Positions 59,976 to 64,000 of a DNA stretch of 64,000 nt are shown here, one piece after another. Below the pieces are notes generated by a model. It saw only the letters and a program-made list of their open reading frames with translations. It ran no database searches and was not told the origin of the DNA. The stretch's first letter is position 1. Every line of letters starts with the position of its first letter. This DNA is from Mercenaria mercenaria (Eukaryota; Mollusca; Bivalvia; Venerida; Veneridae): contig NC_069371.1 in NCBI RefSeq assembly GCF_021730395.1, forward strand, positions 69,346,001 through 69,410,000, read 5' to 3'. The position numbers and the translations under genes are program-made.

Positions 59976-59983
59976 ACGCGAGG
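59976..59983 (-). promoter_or_regulatory. CRE-like site, right arm
   Basis: TGACGTAA on plus, at the same distance from the right-arm ATG as its left-arm counterpart. Confidence 0.45.
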
Positions 59984-61807
59984 ACTGTCGTTTTGCCTAA
60001 CCAGTGTGGTTACGGACCAGGACCAGTTCAAACCTATGTCTGAATGTTTTTTATAGCAACATAATGTACACAGAAGGTACTCTGGCTTATACAAGTAATC
60101 TAATGTTTTAATTGTGCTTAACCGATAGAATTCTAATATTGTTCGGGCAGATGTTTTATTCTGTTAATAAGTGCAATAAGATCATGAAATGCTGTACAGT
60201 ATCAACACTCCCTGCTATATTGTATTCTTTGTAGATTTCTGTAAACTTAAAAAAATAATAAAAACACAACAAGAGTTCAGAACGAGATGCAAATTTATTC
60301 TGCAAAGCCCTAACATGAAGCGGTCAATCTTTATATAAAGAGGTCAGTAAAGGTTCATTATGTATGATAATGCTATATCTTCCTTTAAAAAAAATTAAAC
60401 AAAAAAGCCGTGAACCATTATTTGATTAGGTACTTGCTTCTGGAGATCTAATATGAAGATTTAATATGAAGGTTTTAACATGAAACAATCTTAAACTTCA
60501 GTAAATATTGTTTATTTTATTTCAAATTAAAGTATGATATACACTTGCGAGGTGTTTCTGCAGTCTGCAGTGCATTCTGATTTTGAGTTTCAGCCATGCT
60601 TGTGCGATTTTTTCTCTCACTATTTGACCACTGCGCGTCTGATAACCTGTGCCTGACCTTGTGTCTATTGTAATGGTGCTTTGTTTTCAGTATCATTTTG
60701 TTGAATTTTATCTCGAATATTATCGGAAGGTTCTTGATGGAGAATACTGGGCAGAAGTCTGAGCCGAATGGACTTTTTTCATATATTCTGTTAAGGTAAC
60801 AGTGGTTGAGGAGGTAATTGCGCCATTTAGAGTCCACCTTTTGTATGATCTTTCTCACTCTTTTTGTAGAACTATTGCTGATTTCCAAGTTTTTTCCAAA
60901 CTGTACCCTATACGATTCACCTTCATAAAGTGTGGGAAATGACTTGGAACTTTTATCATAAAAGTATTTTTGTGCAACACTGCTTTCTTGCAAAGAGTTT
61001 CGTAAAGATTTGTGATGGATGAAAGCTGGTTTTAATTGCTCATCTGTTTTATGCAAAATAGATTTTTGACCGTCTGACCATCAACAACTGCGTTAGAGAG
61101 TACCCACAATCTAAAAATGCCAAATATGGGCCTGTTTTGCTTTCGTGACAGTGTTTTCACTGATCTTTTAGCAATGGAAACCATTTTCTAAATGAAACAT
61201 TTGACTGGCTTTACCCAGGTGGAGATGTAAGGTGTTTGAAGTCTAATCTTTTACAAATTTTTAAAACTCTTCGGAGCTTAATTGTGGCTCATTATCAACT
61301 TTTAAATTAAGCGTTTCTGCTTGACTTTATCGGGTCATATGTTTATTTGTAAGTTTCCTAATGATAGTTTTGTGTTTTTTGTCTAGTAGTGCGTCTGCTA
61401 AAAATAGTTGTTGTACATGTCCGCTGTAATAAGATAATCACGACCGTCAAGCGTGAATAGGTAAGCGGCAATATGCCTCTAGGGTATTTTGGGTAAAATG
61501 TGTGATTCATTGGTTCCTATAAATTCGATGTTCTGTGTGTTAGACATAAAGGTAATGCTAATACGTCATTGACATGTTTGACCATGCCTGACCAGAACAT
61601 ATCTCTGGCTCTTTTGAGCGTTTTAATAGTAACGCTAATATGACCTACAGGAACGGCGTTGGTCATTTTAGCACGCACCAATTTGTGGCCGCGGAAATAA
61701 TGCCATTTGCTGTCGAGAGTTCCAGAACTCTGCAATTAAACTTGGACGCTCTTGTCTTGATTCAGGCATGTCGTCAGAAATAGTTTGTGTCAGCACTTGA
61801 ACCTGAC

Positions 61808-62240
61808 TGTATCACTGTGTAGCCAATCTGACTGAAGTACTTGATCTTCTAAACGAAGATCTGAGAACGACCCATTCACATACGTCTTCTGTATATTTTG
61901 GATTTCCAGCATTGCTATTTTTATTTTAACCAATGAGACGACTTGTTAGAATGTCAAAGAGTAAGAAAAATGTGAAGTTATTCCAGGGCTCGAACTCAGG
62001 ACCCCTCGATTACTAAGCAAGTTGCCTATCGACTGAGCTAACCGGCTATCTGACATATTTCGACATAAGAATTGTAAATATCAAAAGACAAGGCTTAAGG
62101 TAATTTGCTAAATTTTGTAAGTAAAGCTCTGATTGGCTAGCGAAAGGGTCGTCAGAACGAGGCTATGAATAGGTCGTTCTCAGATCCTATGCGTAGCGTA
62201 ATAGGAGATGTACTTTAGTCAGATTGACTGTGTAGCTACC
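61808..62240. mobile_element. ~430-bp MITE with ~75-bp inverted ends and a tRNA-like core
   Basis: The ends ACTGTGTAGCCAATCTGACT GAAGTAC and, inverted, GTAGCTACACAGTCAATCTG ACTAAAGTAC match, and continue to GATCTGAGAACGACCYATTCA on both sides. It sits between pol-like pieces of the Gypsy fossil. Confidence 0.8.
61984..62054 (-). tRNA. tRNA-like segment inside the MITE, probably non-functional
   Basis: On minus: AGCCGGTTAGCTCAGTCGAT with A box TAGCTCAGTCG and B box GTTCGAGCC. The stems close poorly. The segment may be part of the MITE family rather than a later insertion. Confidence 0.45.
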
Positions 62241-62292
62241 CTGACCTCGGGTTATATATAAAATTTCTTCATTCACCGGTAAATATTAGTGA

Positions 62293-62430
62293 CACTGCTT
62301 GTTGTTGACAGGATACGTTATATACGCTGTCGAGGAAATCCATATCAGGCGAGAGGGAAGGGAAGCTCGAGCCTGATATGGATTTCCTCGATAGCATATA
62401 TCCCGTATCCTGTCACAAACAAGCAGTATA
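62293..62430. mobile_element. Palindromic foldback element
   Basis: Near-perfect palindrome: CACTGCTTGTTGTTGACAGG ATACG... and ...CGTATCCTGTCACAAACAAG CAGT, with centre GGAAATCCATATCAGGC / GCCTGATATGGATTTCC. Confidence 0.85.
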
Positions 62431-63541
62431 ACGAATGTATCTTGCCGACTACCTTTTTGCATCCTCGCTGTAATTGACATAATCTTTATATTAATAAAGC
62501 TACTTGCAGTTACAGCGCAGACTGGAATCCTGCAATCTTCTCAGGCCACCATGCTTTGATTATAGTTGAATGAGTTGATTAACACAAGCCATGAAATGTA
62601 AAATGAACTGTATTTTGAAGGAATCACAAAACACAGAAGCTCATTTATACAGGTTGTGAACTGGTTTTGAAAAACTTTTATGTTCCATCCTTTCGAAAAA
62701 TCATCAGATTACACGATGTCAGAAATGTCTTAAAACTTCGGCTTTCGTCCCGCTTCCTGTTAATTTTTTATCTTGCAGGAAGATTAAATGATTCTACAGC
62801 AAACTATTGTCTTACAAATGTGTTAATTCCTTTGCTTTACGATGATTTAACTAAAACAACATTTCAACTTGGCAATCGCGGCCGTCCCATAAAGAGTAAT
62901 TGTTCTTCTATTGCCACTAACTTCATGAACTCAATTTTGATAGGAAAGAAATAGAACGGCAAAAAAAAATAAAAATGTTTTTTATCTCGGAAACTATAAC
63001 TATAGCTGGAGTTTATAATCTGACTTGATTCAATTGCGCTAGCGATGCGGCAGCCATTTTGTTCTTAATCAAAATTCATATCTGAAATATACTAGCAGGA
63101 TATGGAATATATCCTGTCTCCACGTGACGTCTATTGACCAATAGAAATGCAAGGATCTTGTAGGAGGCAAGATAACTGTTGACAACCTATAAACATGTAT
63201 GTCCGGACCGTCTTATAATTTCGGGTATCTGTCTCTAACAAAGTAACGAGACATTGTATCTGACACAGAGATACTTGGTTTACAGATGTATGTCTTGCTT
63301 TACAGTATAGTTAAAGCGTCTTAGGCCCAGAAATATGGCTAGTTTGAGCATAGTATCTTTCTTTGGTGGTTAAGGTATGGGATGCAAAGGTAATGGGCTT
63401 ACAGTCTTGCAAACACTTGTAACTCATGCCACGAGAACATGCATCTATCTGTAATTTGATCATTTCTTTGGGATGTAGAATGCTAAAACTGATGCCTTTG
63501 ACATTGCAATTTGAATATTTTGACGACACCGTCTTTAACAC

Positions 63542-64000
63542 TGTCCCAAAATCAAACCGAATCTGGTAACATTTTTCTGCCTGGCCAAAAATCTATGATA
63601 TATTGCTCTCAGCCTGTTAATGAATTTGCAATTGCTCTCACAGAAAGCTAGGTAAAAAGTATCCGCAGGATTAGAAAGCTTCGGTCTGTTTCGTTTATTT
63701 TTAGTTAACTCCGGATAATAATACAAATCGTCGTTGTAGTTTAAGGCTAGAGAGATCAAATCAAGGAGACCACGTGTCGTCTGCACGGGATAATATCGAA
63801 TACGATAGACGCTCAATAGTATGATTAAGGGCCATATTCATAGTATTCACTCAAACTCACACTTGACTCAAACTTGGGTAAGTATCACTCAAGTGGGCTT
63901 CGAGTAGACCTTGCGGGAGTGTGAGTGGGGTTCGAATGTCATATTCATAAATCCCACTCAGTCCTAACTTTCGGAAGGGCAACTCAAGCAATGGTATCAT
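63542..64000. other. Right edge, unassigned
   Basis: A 93-codon minus-strand frame (63535-63816) directly upstream of the Gypsy RT-like piece matches nothing I know and could be host or element. The last ~170 bp has CATATTCAT repeated (63833, 63942), perhaps another repeat end. Confidence 0.3.

Larger units (their letters stand above)
56828..60048. repeat. Long inverted duplication, arms ~530 bp, ~2 kb apart, each with a promoter-like region and first-exon-like segment
   Basis: Left arm 56891-57423 (plus) and right arm 59480-60014 (minus) align over their length, with a weaker outward extension (ATTCAGAC) to about 56828 and 60048. From ACCACACTGG to ATGGCGAATT the arms differ at only 2 sites in about 85. 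Downstream shared blocks include GTCTTACGGAATATCCA, AAAACGCAACAAAGTT, CCCCTAACGTTGCATTTTAA (as read on the right arm) and CCTAAAACAAACG. Reading directions converge. Confidence 0.9.
60517..63541 (-). mobile_element. Decayed Ty3/Gypsy-type retroelement fossil
   Basis: Three pol-like segments occur in the expected order on the minus strand: a reverse transcriptase/RNase H piece (63311-63541), an integrase zinc-binding-like piece (61517-61735) and an integrase C-terminal-like piece (60517-61056). The family is judged from typical motif wording of mollusc Gypsy elements. It is clearly broken, with several interruptions including inserted DNA elements between the pieces; no LTRs, gag or envelope were recognised. 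It looks old. Confidence 0.65.

Noticed and set aside
63535-63816. 93-codon minus-strand frame at the right edge
   Set aside because: Not recognised and cut off from context by the window end; could be host or element, so no gene call was made.

Overview
The window is eukaryotic: AT-rich, with split genes, GT-AG introns, tRNA-derived SINEs, many short inverted-repeat DNA elements and minisatellites. The protein matches (TEX10, an expanded B-box/beta-propeller TRIM-like family, a ZU5/UPA/death-domain protein) together with SINE and MITE types I associate with bivalves point to a bivalve mollusc, probably a clam. The organism is an inference; no species marker is present.

Layout. 1-2721 (minus): the first two coding exons of TEX10, a ribosome-biogenesis factor; the gene runs off the left edge, and its intron holds a ~160-bp tandem repeat carrying a SINE. 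3-9 kb: repeats, including a 690-bp MITE, a tRNA-Thr-like locus, and a 5'-truncated LINE that has been cut cleanly by a TTAA-flanked MITE. 9.7-12 kb (minus): a gene with a single coding exon whose product appears to combine DUSP, ubiquitin-like, coiled-coil and BTB/T1 modules. 13.6-18 kb: two minisatellites (63 bp x ~5 and 53 bp x ~60). 18-25 kb: no gene seen, only inverted-repeat elements and simple repeats.

25.4-40.3 kb (plus): the main gene of the window. I assembled 21 coding exons with consistent phase, giving about 927 residues: an all-helical N-terminal half made of symmetric phase-2 exons, then two ZU5-like regions, a UPA-like region and a C-terminal death domain, resembling the C-terminal half of PIDD1. 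The 3' end of its second coding exon plus the splice donor is repeated eight times in a 58-bp array, and a hairpin MITE lies 25 bp after the stop codon.

40.4-47.7 kb: repeats. 47.7-50.9 kb (minus): a two-exon B-box/coiled-coil/beta-propeller protein without a RING. 51-56.8 kb: MITEs and tRNA-like loci. 56.8-60.0 kb: a long inverted duplication; each arm carries a CRE-like site, an ATG, the same 9-codon open segment and a splice donor, and the variation is concentrated in five codons. 60.5-63.5 kb (minus): a decayed Ty3/Gypsy-type fossil near several DNA elements.

Three of the four host genes (death domain, TRIM-like, DUSP/BTB) belong to families used in ubiquitin signalling, apoptosis or innate immunity, but nothing in the sequence shows that they work together.
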